From an uncultured Clostridia bacterium (GTDB lineage: Bacteria; Bacillota; Clostridia; Christensenellales; UBA1242), in contig CANQQH010000031.1 in NCBI GenBank assembly GCA_947625955.1, positions 1 to 9,900 of the forward strand: a stretch of 9,900 nucleotides of DNA, in the 5' to 3' direction. The translations under genes and the position numbers were made by a program. The notes beneath the pieces are model-generated. The model worked only from the letters and a program-made list of their open reading frames with translations. It was not told where the DNA came from and made no database searches. Below, in pieces: positions 1-6,418 of this stretch. Each line of letters opens with the position of its first letter. The stretch's first letter is position 1.

Positions 1-1000
1 TGGCGGCGGCAAGGATTGTTGGGCCTTTTTCCTCTTGCGTTTCAATTGCCGGGATGGCAGAGTAGTGACCGTTGATGCCATAGATATTGTCTTTCATATC
101 ATAGTTAACAACGCCGAAGTTTTCGGTGAGACCATTAAAGTCTCTTTCAATGTTTGAAATTGAGTTGCTAATTCCAAGCTGAGTGCACATTTTGCTGAGC
201 AGTTCTGCCGTTCCAATCTGCGGAGCACCCTTGAAACCTTCAAGAGCTTTCAGGGCAGAGTCAATCGAGCAGTCTTCTTCGCGCACAGGCGCGTTGTTGA
301 TTCTTGAAACCAGGGCATAGGCAAGCATGAACTTTTCCATGTTTGAGAGTGGGCGACCGTTTATGGTTGAAGAGTTAATCATGTCGCAACGGCTTGAAAG
401 TTGGTCCATGCTCTTTCTCATGTTGTTTGCGCTCATTCCAGCGAACATAACACTACCAACGCCAAGGAGTTTCCATGTGAGCATGGCTGAGAATAGGTCG
501 AGGTTGTCGTTCTTTGGTTCAGGTCTTGGTCTAGGCTCTCTTTCTGGAATTGAAGGCTCAACTTCAACAATAATATTTCTGCCGGCGATTCCAAGTTTTT
601 GAACCATCATTTGAACTATTCTTGGATTGCGCTCTAGCACATTTGCAGGAATAGACAAAACCACTTGACGATATGGATATGCTTCAAGCTCGCTTTTCAT
701 TTCGGCAATACTTTGTTTTCTTGGTCTGAAAACAAGGCGTTTGTTTTGCTCTCTTTCAATCTCTTCCTTTTTGAGGTCGTTAGTTGCAATTTTTTCGGCT
801 TTTTCAAAGTCGGTTGCTTTCAAAGTGACAAAGTCGTTCTTGCTGAGCTTTTTATACAAAAACTTTGCAGCCGAGCTCGAATAGACGGGTGCGCCCTTGA
901 TGTTCGACGCTTTTTTGAGACCCTCATAGTCTTTTTCGGTCATCTTGTGTTGTTTTTTGATTTTTTCGGTGAGCTTTTCCCAAGCACTTTCATTTTTCAT
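1..1000 (-). CDS. Unrecognised protein, 5' part (runs off left edge)
   Basis: An open frame of at least 333 codons reads from ATG at 1000 to the window edge with no stop. The start is fixed by AGGAG at 1008-1012, 7 nt upstream, and a consensus promoter just behind it. Residues 1-80 are Lys/Glu-rich and probably helical. Residues about 108-148 form a small predicted alpha/beta stretch. A Pro/Arg/Glu linker (about 151-166) follows, then a mostly hydrophobic stretch (about 169-189) that could be a weak membrane segment or a buried helix. Residues about 218-333 faintly resemble a transglutaminase-like core: an EKF...YALV helix, then GAPQIGTAELLSKMCTQLGI (258-277) where that fold usually has the catalytic Cys helix, then H312. 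The residue aligned to the nucleophilic Cys would be Pro260, so the fold, if right, would be catalytically dead. No signal peptide is seen. The family is not recognised and the function is unknown. Confidence 0.85.
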   Translation of the reverse strand, partial: MKNESAWEKLTEKIKKQHKMTEKDYEGLKKASNIKGAPVYSSSAAKFLYKKLSKNDFVTLKATDFEKAEKIATNDLKKEEIEREQNKRLVFRPRKQSIAEMKSELEAYPYRQVVLSIPANVLERNPRIVQMMVQKLGIAGRNIIVEVEPSIPEREPRPRPEPKNDNLDLFSAMLTWKLLGVGSVMFAGMSANNMRKSMDQLSSRCDMINSSTINGRPLSNMEKFMLAYALVSRINNAPVREEDCSIDSALKALEGFKGAPQIGTAELLSKMCTQLGISNSISNIERDFNGLTENFGVVNYDMKDNIYGINGHYSAIPAIETQEEKGPTILAAA

Positions 1001-1027
1001 ATTTTTCTCCTCACTTATATATTTGTT

Positions 1028-1056
1028 ATTATATAGCACTTATTGAATTGTGTCAA
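1028..1056 (-). promoter_or_regulatory. Perfect-consensus sigma-A promoter for the left-edge gene
   Basis: On the minus strand TTGACA (1051-1056) and TATAAT (1028-1033) are separated by exactly 17 bp, matching the sigma-70/sigma-A consensus at all twelve positions. The predicted start near 1021 leaves a leader of about 21 nt holding the AGGAG ribosome binding site. The -35 box lies just beyond the T-tract of the enolase terminator, so the gene seems transcribed independently of eno. Confidence 0.85.
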
Positions 1057-1060
1057 ATAA

Positions 1061-1089
1061 ATAAAAAATCCGCCGAGGTTAATCGGCGG
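1061..1089 (-). terminator. Intrinsic terminator of eno
   Basis: A 7-bp GC-rich stem (CCGCCGA at 1070-1076 with TCGGCGG at 1083-1089) closes a 6-nt loop. Read on the minus strand it is followed by ATTTTTTATTTAT. It lies 8 nt past the enolase stop codon. Confidence 0.9.
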
Positions 1090-1096
1090 CTAAAAC

Positions 1097-2413
1097 TTAT
1101 TTTTTAAGGTTGAAGAATGAATTTATTCCGTTATATTTTGCAGCGCTTCCAAGTTCCTCTTCAATTCTTAGAAGTTGGTTATACTTTGCAACTCTATCTG
1201 TTCTTGATGGAGCACCTGTTTTGATTTGCCCAGCATTGAGCGCAACGGAGAGGTCGGCAATAGTGGTGTCTTCGGTCTCGCCACTTCTGTGCGAAACAAC
1301 GGCAGTGTAGCCAGCGCGGTTTGCCATTTCGATTGCTTCAAGAGTTTCGGTGAGCGTTCCAATTTGGTTAACCTTGATGAGAATTGAGTTTGCAATTGAG
1401 TTTTTGATGCCCTTTGAAAGCCTCTCGGTGTTGGTAACAAAGAGATCGTCGCCAACAAGTTGAACTTTCTTGCCAAGGCGGTCGGTGAGTTTTTTCCAGC
1501 CCTCCCAGTCTTCTTCGGCGAGAGCGTCCTCAATTGTTATGATAGGGTATTTCTCAACCATTTTCTCCCAGAACGCAATCATCTCGTCTTGCGTGAAGAG
1601 TTGCTTTGTTTTCCAGAAATAGTATTGACCCTTTTTGCCGATTTTCTCAGCTTCGTCGAACATCTCGGTTGCGGCTGCGTCAACGCCAAGCATGAAGTCC
1701 TTGCCAGGCTTGTAGCCAGCCTTCTTGATTGCTTCAACAATATTTTCGAAAGCCTCTTCGTCGCTTGCGAAGTTTGGAGCAAAGCCGCCCTCGTCGCCAA
1801 CGGCGGTTGAGAAGCCCTTCGACTTCAAAACGCTTTTGAGGTTATGGAAAACTTCTGCGCACATTTTGAGCGCCTCCTTGAAACTTGTTGCGCCAACTGG
1901 CAATACCATGAACTCTTGAACATTGACCGAGTTGTCGGAGTGCTTGCCGCCGTTGATGATGTTCATCATTGGAACAGGAAGAGTGCAAGCGTTAACGCCG
2001 CCAATGTAGTTATAAAGTGGAAGACCCAAGCATTGTCTGCCAGCGTCGGCGCAAGCGAGGGAAACGCCAAGGATTGCGTTTGCGCCAAGACGGCCTTTAT
2101 TTTTTGTTCCGTCGAGGGCGATCATGGTTCTGTCGATTTCAATTTGACTGAGGACATTCATTCCCAAAACTGCCTCTTTGATTTCTGTGTTAACATTATT
2201 AACAGCTTTTTCAACGCTCTTGCCAAGGTAGTTGTTTTTGATGCCGTCGCGAAGTTCAACAGCTTCAAAAGCTCCGGTTGACGCGCCTGATGGCACGCAA
2301 GCTCGACCAATAATGCTGTCTTCAACGCAGACTTCAACCTCAACTGTTGGGTTGCCGCGGCTGTCAAGGATTTGCCTTGCATGAACGTCGGTGATTTCGT
2401 AGTATAATTTCAT
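1097..2413 (-). CDS. eno: Enolase (phosphopyruvate hydratase)
   Basis: Enolase converts 2-phosphoglycerate to phosphoenolpyruvate in glycolysis, in the cytoplasm. The 438-residue product is close to the usual length of about 430. It opens with the family signature ITDVHARQILDSRGNPTVEVEV. The expected residues are all visible: mobile-loop Ser42 region (PSGASTG), His158, Glu167 (QEFM), Glu208 (GDEGGFAPN), Mg ligands Asp245, Glu295 and Asp322, Lys347, His375-Arg-Ser (SHRSGETED) and Lys398. The frame stays open further upstream to 2704, but that part crosses the promoter and antisense yigZ. ATG 2413 is chosen because family homology begins there and AGGAGA (2421-2426) precedes it at 7 nt. It has its own promoter and terminator, so it is probably monocistronic, and is divergent from yigZ-recX. 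Confidence 0.98.
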   Translation of the reverse strand: MKLYYEITDVHARQILDSRGNPTVEVEVCVEDSIIGRACVPSGASTGAFEAVELRDGIKNNYLGKSVEKAVNNVNTEIKEAVLGMNVLSQIEIDRTMIALDGTKNKGRLGANAILGVSLACADAGRQCLGLPLYNYIGGVNACTLPVPMMNIINGGKHSDNSVNVQEFMVLPVGATSFKEALKMCAEVFHNLKSVLKSKGFSTAVGDEGGFAPNFASDEEAFENIVEAIKKAGYKPGKDFMLGVDAAATEMFDEAEKIGKKGQYYFWKTKQLFTQDEMIAFWEKMVEKYPIITIEDALAEEDWEGWKKLTDRLGKKVQLVGDDLFVTNTERLSKGIKNSIANSILIKVNQIGTLTETLEAIEMANRAGYTAVVSHRSGETEDTTIADLSVALNAGQIKTGAPSRTDRVAKYNQLLRIEEELGSAAKYNGINSFFNLKK

Positions 2414-2444
2414 ATTGTTGTCTCCTTTATTAAAACATGAGTTT

Positions 2445-2473
2445 ATATTAGCACTATTTGAAAGAAAAGTAAA
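2445..2473 (-). promoter_or_regulatory. eno promoter with extended -10
   Basis: On the minus strand TTTACT (2468-2473) is followed 17 bp later by TAATAT (2445-2450), with TGC directly in front giving an extended -10. The predicted start is near 2438, about 25 nt before the eno ATG. Confidence 0.65.
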
Positions 2474-2492
2474 ACTTTTGGTAATTATTATT

Positions 2493-2520
2493 TTGAAAAT
2501 TTGTTTTAATGTGGTAAACT
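2493..2520 (+). promoter_or_regulatory. yigZ-recX promoter with extended -10
   Basis: TTGAAA (2493-2498), a 16-bp spacer, then TGG-TAAACT (hexamer 2515-2520). The predicted start is near 2527, giving a leader of about 17 nt that contains the AAGGGG ribosome binding site (2531-2536). It is divergent from the eno promoter in a 130-bp intergenic region. Confidence 0.6.
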
Positions 2521-2543
2521 TACTGGTGAAAAGGGGAAAAACT

Positions 2544-3194
2544 ATGGAAAATCCACCATATACCGTTGTGAGCGACGTCTCAATGGTTGAAACAACTGTT
2601 AACAAGTCAAGGTTTATTGGCGTCACATTTCCTGTTGAAAATGTTGAGCAGGTGAAAGAGGCGCTGGGGAGTTTGAAGAAAAGTAATAAGGACGCGAAGC
2701 ACATTGCCTATGCCTATCTCATCGGCTCCGACTATGCCATCGCCCGCAATAACGACGACGGCGAGCCAGCTGGCAGCGCAGGTGCGCCTATTTATCAAGC
2801 GATAAAAGACAAAAGAGTCACCAATGTTCTGGTGGCGGTTGTGAGATATTTTGGGGGCATCGAGCTTGGTAAGTCAAAGCTCACAAGGGTCTATAACGCA
2901 GCAGCCGCAAATGCGCTTGCAAACGCAAGGAAAAACAAGATGGTGTATTGCAACATCTATAAAATCTGCGTTAGTTACAGCGACTATGCGGTCTTTGGCA
3001 AAATCCAACAGCAAAATAACTTCCCAGTTCTTGAAAGAGACATCGCAACTCAAAGCATGCCTATCACTCTTTGCGCCATCCCTGCCGACAAGGCGGACAA
3101 GGCCATTGAGGAAATGAGAGTCAAGTTCAAAGACACTTCGCAAATCATAAAGGTTCGAAGCGAGTATTATAAGTTTGCGGAAGATTATCAATGA
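2544..3194 (+). CDS. yigZ: YigZ/IMPACT family protein
   Basis: The 216-residue product has the usual length and order of the YigZ (UPF0029/IMPACT) family. An N-terminal domain carries KSRFIG (21-26), AKHIAYAYLIG (51-61), NDDGEPAGSAGAPI (70-83) and VVRYFGGIELG (99-109), followed by a smaller C-terminal DUF1949-like domain (about 138-205). The eukaryotic relative IMPACT regulates the kinase GCN2; the bacterial role is not settled, though nucleic-acid or ribosome association has been proposed. Some family positions differ: KSKLTRVYNAA replaces the usual GAGGLVRAY-like run. The frame is open back to 2415, but ATG 2544 is preferred because AAGGGG lies 7 nt upstream and the family motifs begin soon after; the longer form would include the promoter. 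Its stop overlaps the recX start (ATGA), so the two are cotranscribed and probably translationally coupled. Confidence 0.93.
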   Translation: MENPPYTVVSDVSMVETTVNKSRFIGVTFPVENVEQVKEALGSLKKSNKDAKHIAYAYLIGSDYAIARNNDDGEPAGSAGAPIYQAIKDKRVTNVLVAVVRYFGGIELGKSKLTRVYNAAAANALANARKNKMVYCNIYKICVSYSDYAVFGKIQQQNNFPVLERDIATQSMPITLCAIPADKADKAIEEMRVKFKDTSQIIKVRSEYYKFAEDYQ

Positions 3195-3808
3195 TCATAA
3201 CTGATATAAGCCCTCAAAAGAAGAAGGGAAGATATAATATCTATGTTGACAACGAGTTTTTTAGTGGCATCGACGCGATGTCACTTTTGCAATTCTCGCT
3301 CAAAGTCGGCTCCGAAGTTGATAAGGACCACCTGAGAGAGGTCGTCTTCGAGAGCGAGGTGCGCTCCGCGTTCGACAAGCTTGCTTCCATTTTGAAAACT
3401 CCTCAAAGCAAAAAGCAGGTGAGAGGCAAATTGCTTGGGCGCGGCTATGGTGCCGACGTTGTTGATGCGGCAATCAAGAAGGCAGAAGAATATGGCTATC
3501 TCAACGACGAGGAGTATGCGAAGATGCTGGTTTCCTCAAAGCCGCTCAAAAGCAGGCTGGAAATCAAAAATTCACTCTTCGAAAAGGGGCTCAGCCAAGA
3601 AATTATCAAGAGTGCAACCGAATGCATTAGCGAAGAAAGCGAGCGAGAAAGGGCGAAGACGCTGGCGGAAAAGTATATGAAAAACAAGGAAAATAGCGTC
3701 AAAAACATCTCGTCGCTCTATGCGTTTTTGATGAGAAAAGGTTTTAGTGGCGAAATTGTTCGAGGAGCAATAAAATGTTTTAGGACAGACCTTGACGAAA
3801 TTGAATAG
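3191..3808 (+). CDS. recX: RecX family regulator of RecA
   Basis: RecX proteins bind RecA filaments and limit recombinase activity. The 205-residue product begins with a beta-rich stretch (about 1-50; ITDISPQKKKGRYNIYVD...). It continues with the tandem three-helix repeats of RecX: a helix bearing KKQVRGKLLGRGY (74-86), the hallmark GYLNDEEYA (102-110), SRLEIKNSLFEKGLSQEII (121-139) and a last repeat ending in RKGFSGEIVRGAI (182-194). The ATG overlaps the yigZ stop by 4 nt and no separate ribosome binding site stands out, which suggests coupled translation. recA is not in the window. The last codons contain the -35 box of the next promoter. Confidence 0.9.
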   Translation: MIITDISPQKKKGRYNIYVDNEFFSGIDAMSLLQFSLKVGSEVDKDHLREVVFESEVRSAFDKLASILKTPQSKKQVRGKLLGRGYGADVVDAAIKKAEEYGYLNDEEYAKMLVSSKPLKSRLEIKNSLFEKGLSQEIIKSATECISEESERERAKTLAEKYMKNKENSVKNISSLYAFLMRKGFSGEIVRGAIKCFRTDLDEIE

Positions 3809-3820
3809 AAATATTTTAAT
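3792..3820 (+). promoter_or_regulatory. Promoter directly upstream of CIRCE
   Basis: TTGACG (3792-3797, inside the end of recX), a 17-bp spacer, then TTTAAT (3815-3820). The predicted start near 3827 falls inside the CIRCE inverted repeat, the usual geometry of an HrcA-repressed promoter. Each hexamer differs from consensus at one position. Confidence 0.6.
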
Positions 3821-3822
3821 TT

Positions 3823-3849
3823 TTAGCACTCGCGAAATGAGAGTGCTAA
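3823..3849 (+). promoter_or_regulatory. CIRCE operator (HrcA binding site)
   Basis: TTAGCACTC (3823-3831), nine bases, then GAGTGCTAA (3841-3849) matches the published CIRCE consensus at every position, including the 9-nt spacer. The dyad extends to 12 bp per arm (3820-3831 with 3841-3852). HrcA binds CIRCE to repress groESL and hrcA-grpE-dnaK operons. Here the next gene downstream is a coiled-coil membrane protein. The repeat is not a terminator, since the 3' arm is followed by AAAAAGGGC and no T-tract. Confidence 0.88.
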
Positions 3850-3856
3850 AAAGGGC

Positions 3857-3910
3857 AAAAAAATAACCACTGTTTCATTCAAAACCAAAATGAAAAATGT
3901 GTTATTTTTT
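3857..3910 (+). terminator. Possible terminator of yigZ-recX, AT-rich interrupted hairpin
   Basis: AAAAAATAAC (3858-3867) pairs with GTTATTTTTT (3901-3910), and TTTCATT (3873-3879) pairs with AATGAAA (3889-3895), leaving an internal loop. The outer arm ends in a six-T run on the plus strand and also on the minus strand. It is low in GC and could be a weak or bidirectional terminator lying between the CIRCE promoter and the next promoter. Confidence 0.45.
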
Positions 3911-3937
3911 CGCGGTTTGAGGCGGGTTTGAAAGGCA

Positions 3938-3958
3938 ATATTTTTTGATAAAAAATAT
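3938..3958. repeat. AT-only inverted repeat upstream of a -35 box
   Basis: ATATTTTTT (3938-3946) and AAAAAATAT (3950-3958) form a perfect 9-bp dyad with a 3-nt loop, ending 11 bp before the TTGACA of the coiled-coil gene promoter. Its A/T runs could act as an UP element or a protein site; the role is unknown. Confidence 0.4.
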
Positions 3959-3969
3959 CGAAATGGGTA

Positions 3970-3998
3970 TTGACATTCACTATCGGTTGTGCTAAAAT
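3970..3998 (+). promoter_or_regulatory. Strong promoter of the coiled-coil protein gene
   Basis: TTGACA (3970-3975), a 17-bp spacer, then TGC-TAAAAT (hexamer 3993-3998): a perfect -35 box with an extended -10. The predicted start is near 4005, giving a leader of about 59 nt. It lies downstream of CIRCE, so HrcA bound at 3823-3849 would not directly cover it. Confidence 0.8.
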
Positions 3999-4027
3999 AC
4001 AATCATAAAACAAAAGCAATGTAAGAG

Positions 4028-4060
4028 TTTGCCTCATTTTGAGGCGTGAAGGAGGACAAA
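4028..4060 (+). promoter_or_regulatory. Leader hairpin that may alternate with a ribosome-site-masking pairing
   Basis: GCCTC (4031-4035) and GAGGC (4041-4045) form a 5-bp hairpin just before the GAAGGAGG ribosome binding site (4048-4055). The same left arm, extended to TTTGCCTC (4028-4035), can instead pair with GAGG-a-CAAA (4052-4060) in 8 pairs with a one-base bulge, hiding the ribosome binding site. The two pairings exclude each other. Whether this is a working switch is inference. Confidence 0.4.
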
Positions 4061-4063
4061 TAC

Positions 4064-6070
4064 ATGGCAACAAGACTTCAAGAAGAAAGAAGAAATAGAA
4101 AGCAAACTAACAGGGGCGCAAAGCGCGAAGAAAAACGCGCTAGCCTCGATAGCATCAAAAACCAAGAAGGCAAGTATGCTCCAAGAGAGCTTAGGGGTTT
4201 TTATGACAATATGGATCCATCTCAAGTTGATTCGTTTGTTAATCAAATTGCCAGAGTTTTGGATGCTGCTAGCACTATCTCAAAGAACTTGAACCTTCCT
4301 ATCGATCAGGAAAGACCAAATCAAGAATTTAGGCAAATCCTTAACGACGCCAGATTTGAGTTTCAAGATGGTCGCCTTGTTATAACAAAGCAAAGCGCCA
4401 TTCAAGATATTTATCGCACCATTCAACCAGTTCTCGCCAATATGAGCGAGTATGCTTCATTGTCGGCTGCTGACTATGAAGATGCTTCAACTCTTGCAAA
4501 AGCTGTTTCTGCCTATGCAACTATCAAAGAAAATGCACTTGAAATAGTAGTGGCTAATATGGAGAAAAGTGGTGCAAAACTTAAAGCTGCACAAAAACAA
4601 CTTGAAGAAATCAAAGCAAAGAATGAAACTCTTGGAAGAGAAATTGAAGCGCTTCAAGCTCAAGCTGAACGCGACAACAAACAATTCGCAACAATGCTCG
4701 AGCAAATGAGAGCTCTTGAAGATGCAAATGATCAACTCAAAGCTCAAATTTCTCAAGTAACAACCGAAAGAAACAACTTCGAGAATCAAAGCTATGCTCA
4801 CAATAAGTCTAAAAAGAGATATAAAGCTGCAGCAGTTGCACTCTCAATCTTGGCAGCACTTGGAATCGCTGGAACTTTTGCTCACCTTAGCTATTCAAAG
4901 TCAAAGGACGCAAGAATCCAAGAACTTGAAAACAACGAACAAAGCTATCAAGCCGCTATCGTTGAAATGAACGACCTTAGAAGCGAAAGAGACGCCCTCG
5001 ATGCAAAGGTTCAAAAACTTGAAGGCGACATCTTGGCTTTGCAAGCTCAGCTCACACAATCAAATGACAATGCAGATAGTTTGCAAGATCAAGTTGACTA
5101 TCTCACAAATGAACTTGCACAAGCAAAACTTGACTACTTCGATGTTAATGCAAAATTGCAAAAAGCCCAAGACGATCTTGCTGCAAAGCAGAAAGAATAT
5201 AATGATCACCTTGCAAGTTGCGGCCAAAAAGACGCTTCAATCAAGGACCTTCAAGATCAAAGAGATGATTTGCAAAAGCAACTCAATGATGCTAATGATG
5301 CATTGGCTTCAAAAGATGCAGAACTCACACAGAAGCAATCTGATATTGACAGTTTGAATGCAACCATCACTTCTCAAAACAGCGAAATTGATAGCCTTAA
5401 ACAACAACTTGATGCGGCTCTTCAAAACAACAACGATGCTCTTGTTCAACAACTCAGAGCCCAAATCGCAAACTTGCAAAAAGAACGCGATGGCTATAAG
5501 AGCCAAGTTGACGCATTAACAAAAGAAAAGAACAATCTTCAAGCTGCTAATAATGCTTTGGAGCAAGCCAAATCAACTTTGGAAGATCAGGTTAATAGCC
5601 TTGAAAATCAACTTGCTCAAAAGGATGCTCAACTTGCACAATTGCAAAAAGAAAGAGACGCTGCTCAACAACAAAAGGATGCAGCTGAAAAACAAGCAGC
5701 TGCCGCTGAAAAGAGAGCTCAAGATGCTGAAGCAAAATTGGCTAGCAAGGAAAACGAACTCAAACAAGCTCAACAAGAAAATCAAAAACTTCAAGGTGAA
5801 CTCAGTCAAACCAAGTCTGAACTTGAACAAACTAAGAAAGACCTTGAAACATCAGAAAATGAAGCTGACGCACTTGAAAAACAAGTTAAGGAATTGGAAG
5901 AGAAACTCAAAAATCAACAAAATGCTAATCAAACATCTCCTTCAAATCCAAACGAGCAAAACCAAAACAACCAGCAAACCGGTTCTGGCAACTCAGAAAA
6001 AGAAGATTCTAACCCTAACAAGGGTGGCCCTGTTGAAGACAGAAACAACGATTCTGAAAACAGCAAGTAA
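4064..6070 (+). CDS. Single-pass membrane protein with long coiled coil, function unknown
   Basis: This 668-residue protein is not recognised as a named family. Residues 1-30 are very basic. About 35-160 is a soluble, mostly helical region. About 165-246 is a first coiled coil. Residues 255-277 form one membrane helix preceded by KSKKRYK, predicting an N-inside, C-outside topology. About 285-616 is a long coiled coil rich in Gln, Glu, Lys and Ala, and 617-668 is a disordered Asn/Gln/Ser/Pro-rich tail with no LPXTG motif. There is one cysteine, Cys386, in the outer coiled coil, which could cross-link a dimer. ATG 4064 is chosen over the in-frame GTG at 4046 because GAAGGAGG lies 8 nt before it. 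Its Gln codons are mostly CAA, and GAA, AAA and GCT/GCA dominate, making the gene more A-rich than its neighbours. It sits alone between a strong promoter and terminator. A structural, tethering or division-related role is possible but unproven. Confidence 0.9.
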   Translation: MATRLQEERRNRKQTNRGAKREEKRASLDSIKNQEGKYAPRELRGFYDNMDPSQVDSFVNQIARVLDAASTISKNLNLPIDQERPNQEFRQILNDARFEFQDGRLVITKQSAIQDIYRTIQPVLANMSEYASLSAADYEDASTLAKAVSAYATIKENALEIVVANMEKSGAKLKAAQKQLEEIKAKNETLGREIEALQAQAERDNKQFATMLEQMRALEDANDQLKAQISQVTTERNNFENQSYAHNKSKKRYKAAAVALSILAALGIAGTFAHLSYSKSKDARIQELENNEQSYQAAIVEMNDLRSERDALDAKVQKLEGDILALQAQLTQSNDNADSLQDQVDYLTNELAQAKLDYFDVNAKLQKAQDDLAAKQKEYNDHLASCGQKDASIKDLQDQRDDLQKQLNDANDALASKDAELTQKQSDIDSLNATITSQNSEIDSLKQQLDAALQNNNDALVQQLRAQIANLQKERDGYKSQVDALTKEKNNLQAANNALEQAKSTLEDQVNSLENQLAQKDAQLAQLQKERDAAQQQKDAAEKQAAAAEKRAQDAEAKLASKENELKQAQQENQKLQGELSQTKSELEQTKKDLETSENEADALEKQVKELEEKLKNQQNANQTSPSNPNEQNQNNQQTGSGNSEKEDSNPNKGGPVEDRNNDSENSK

Positions 6071-6080
6071 TCAAAAATCA

Positions 6081-6115
6081 AAAATCCAAACGAGCAATCG
6101 TTTGGATTTTTCTTT
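6081..6115 (+). terminator. Strong intrinsic terminator of the coiled-coil gene
   Basis: A perfect 12-bp stem (AAAATCCAAACG at 6081-6092 with CGTTTGGATTTT at 6099-6110) closes a 6-nt loop and runs into TCTTTT. It starts 11 nt after the stop codon. Confidence 0.92.
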
Positions 6116-6362
6116 TGCCCTTTTGTTGGAATGAAAAATTCTTTGATGAAATATATGCCGTGTTGAAATCAATGTTGATTACCTTTTGAAAAGTGGTGCT
6201 AAGAGTTTTTTATAAAGCTGTATCGCGCGTCTCCTATACAAAAAACGCCAAGCAAAGGTATGAAAATCTCGGCCTTTCAAGCGAGGGGTGATGGGGCGTG
6301 GAGGAACAAAATTTTTCAAAGGTGAGAGCAAGGCGTGAGCAACGAAACTGAATTTTGAAATG
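6111..6362. other. Unexplained non-coding stretch between convergent genes
   Basis: About 250 bp between the two terminators hold no convincing gene. The left half is AT-rich. The right half (about 6220-6345) is richer in G+C than the other intergenic regions here, with G-rich runs such as GCGAGGGGTGATGGGGCG. GTTTTTT (6205-6211) and AAAAAAC (6240-6246) form an imperfect dyad. A 64-codon minus-strand frame exists, but its start lies in the neighbouring terminator and has no ribosome binding site. The stretch could be an interspersed repeat, a small RNA or a decayed gene; the sequence alone does not decide. Confidence 0.4.
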
Positions 6363-6395
6363 AAAAAAACCATTCTTTTGGAATGGTTTTTCTAC
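6363..6395 (-). terminator. Bidirectional terminator after the zincin gene
   Basis: AAAAACCATTC (6365-6375) and GAATGGTTTTT (6381-6391) form a perfect 11-bp stem with a 5-nt loop. On the minus strand it is followed by T-rich sequence (complement of the A run at 6363-6369), and the plus strand also has a T-rich exit. It lies about 28 nt past the zincin stop and also insulates the convergent coiled-coil gene. Confidence 0.85.
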
Positions 6396-6418
6396 ATTTT
6401 TGCTATTTTTCTTGGTGT

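Noticed and set aside
327..1036. Plus-strand frames opposite the left-edge gene
   Set aside because: The minus-strand frame is continuous, has a promoter and ribosome site, and yields a balanced protein; the plus frames are Phe/Leu/Ser-rich shadows.
1930..1950. Enolase active-site variant GGKHSDN in place of GGEHADN
   Set aside because: The catalytic His158 and Glu167 are kept and this position varies among normal enolases.
2414..2704. 97-codon N-terminal extension of enolase
   Set aside because: It runs across the divergent promoters and antisense to yigZ; enolase homology and the ribosome binding site both place the start at 2413.
3820..3852. The CIRCE dyad as the recX terminator
   Set aside because: No T-tract follows the stem on either strand, while both arms and spacer match CIRCE exactly.
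4560..5940. Short recurring CAA/GAA/GCT-rich words as a DNA repeat or CRISPR-like array
   Set aside because: The similarity comes from biased coiled-coil codons; there are no constant repeats with regular spacers.
5553..6134. 193-codon plus-strand frame inside the coiled-coil gene
   Set aside because: It is the out-of-frame shadow of a Gln/Lys-rich repeat-like coding sequence, with no ribosome binding site; it runs past the terminator.
6179..6373. 64-codon minus-strand frame in the convergent intergenic region
   Set aside because: It starts inside a terminator stem, has no ribosome binding site, and resembles no known protein.
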